Origin: Campylobacterales bacterium
GTDB lineage: Bacteria; Campylobacterota; Campylobacteria; Campylobacterales; Thiovulaceae
NCBI GenBank assembly: GCA_012963895.1
Contig: DTUW01000148.1
Span: forward strand, 1 to 14,496
Length of the DNA: 14,496 nt
Reading direction: 5' to 3'
Each line of letters opens with the position of its first letter. Within the stretch, counting starts at the first letter, position 1. The notes beneath the pieces were generated by a model, which worked only from the letters and a program-made list of their open reading frames with translations, had not been told where the DNA came from and ran no database searches. The position numbers and the translations under genes are program-made. This document shows positions 14,277 to 14,496 of the stretch, piece after piece.

Positions 14277-14496
14277 TGGTCTGAGGTTGTTCCAAGAGCT
14301 TTTGCGATGCTCTCTTTTGCCTCTGAAACATTCCAATCACTTTGGGAGGCTCTAAGAACTACCAAGGTAGTAGCTGGTGAAACCATAAAAGATTTATTTT
14401 GGTCAATGTCATTTTTACTTGCGATAGATTTCAATATATCCTTATTTTCTTTATCATCTCGACTACCGATACCACAGGAAAATTTCAATGTGCTGT
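14249..14496 (-). pseudogene. 5' part of the same frame-broken gene (N-terminus beyond window edge)
   Basis: The frame is open at the right edge, so the true start lies outside; the TTG at 14488 is not a convincing start. Visible residues include KFSCGIGSRDDKENKD, then NKSFMVSPATTLVVLRASQ and VSEAKESIAKALGTTSD. After that the frame runs out of phase into a second copy of the same segment and stops at TAG (14249-14251). The Cys in FSCGIGS could be a lipoprotein cysteine, but the preceding signal peptide is not in view. Joined to the frame that begins at 14276, minus one repeat copy, this would make a single longer protein. It is annotated as broken; alternatives are a reversible switch or an assembly error. 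Confidence 0.55.
14280..14386 (-). repeat. Direct repeat, copy B (107 bp)
   Basis: This is the partner of copy A, separated from it by three bases (14277-14279). The period is 119 bp, which is not a multiple of three, so the two copies are read in different frames when translated straight through. Copy B is in frame with the sequence entering from the right edge. Confidence 0.9.

Noticed and set aside
14277..14336. TTG at 14336 as the start of the surface-protein gene
   Set aside because: The 20 residues it would add are an out-of-frame reading of repeat copy B, with no ribosome-binding site. The meaningful frame begins at the ATG at 14276.
1..14496. Mobile element, prophage, CRISPR array or defence island
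   Set aside because: No integrase, transposase, inverted terminal repeats, spaced short repeats or nuclease/helicase-type unknown genes are visible; the gene content is housekeeping.

Overview
The window looks like chromosomal DNA of a low-GC member of the Campylobacterota (Epsilonproteobacteria). This is inferred from gene content and layout: a cheY-prmA overlap, tatA just ahead of argS, an HdpA/Csd3-like M23 cell-shape peptidase, and a RibBA protein whose GTP cyclohydrolase II half has lost its zinc cysteines. No database search was possible, so the genus is not assigned. Most of the window is densely packed housekeeping genes with few intergenic bases. I see no phage, integrase, transposase, CRISPR, rRNA or tRNA gene, and no gene-free stretch over 300 bases.

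Left half, plus strand (1-7230): the 3' part of a methyl-accepting chemotaxis protein, then moeA (molybdenum cofactor), cheY (flagellar-motor response regulator, with its own extended -10 promoter), prmA (ribosomal L11 methyltransferase, overlapping cheY), aroF (type I-beta DAHP synthase, first step of the shikimate pathway) and tatA (Tat translocase, with an Asn/Thr-repeat tail). A clear intrinsic terminator follows tatA. argS and era then follow with no bases between them.

Right half, minus strand (7227-13184): read in transcription order, galU, waaC, ribBA, leuA and an exported M23 peptidase form one tight run, with overlaps of 4 and 71 nt and gaps of 41 and 7 nt. It mixes envelope functions (UDP-glucose, heptose addition to LPS inner core, peptidoglycan trimming) with riboflavin and leucine synthesis. 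It meets era tail to tail, and the two stop codons share bases.

Right edge (13254-14496): upstream of galU lies a hairpin containing a G9 tract, then a minus-strand gene for a long, acidic, probably surface or envelope protein. That gene is cut by the window edge and split by an out-of-frame partial tandem duplication with a 119-bp period. Removing one copy would restore a single open frame, so it is a reversible switch, a young pseudogene, or an assembly artefact.

The most interesting signals are this duplication, the G9 hairpin ahead of galU, and the near-absence of GATC, GTAC, GGCC and GCGC from the window. I found no convincing new multi-gene system.
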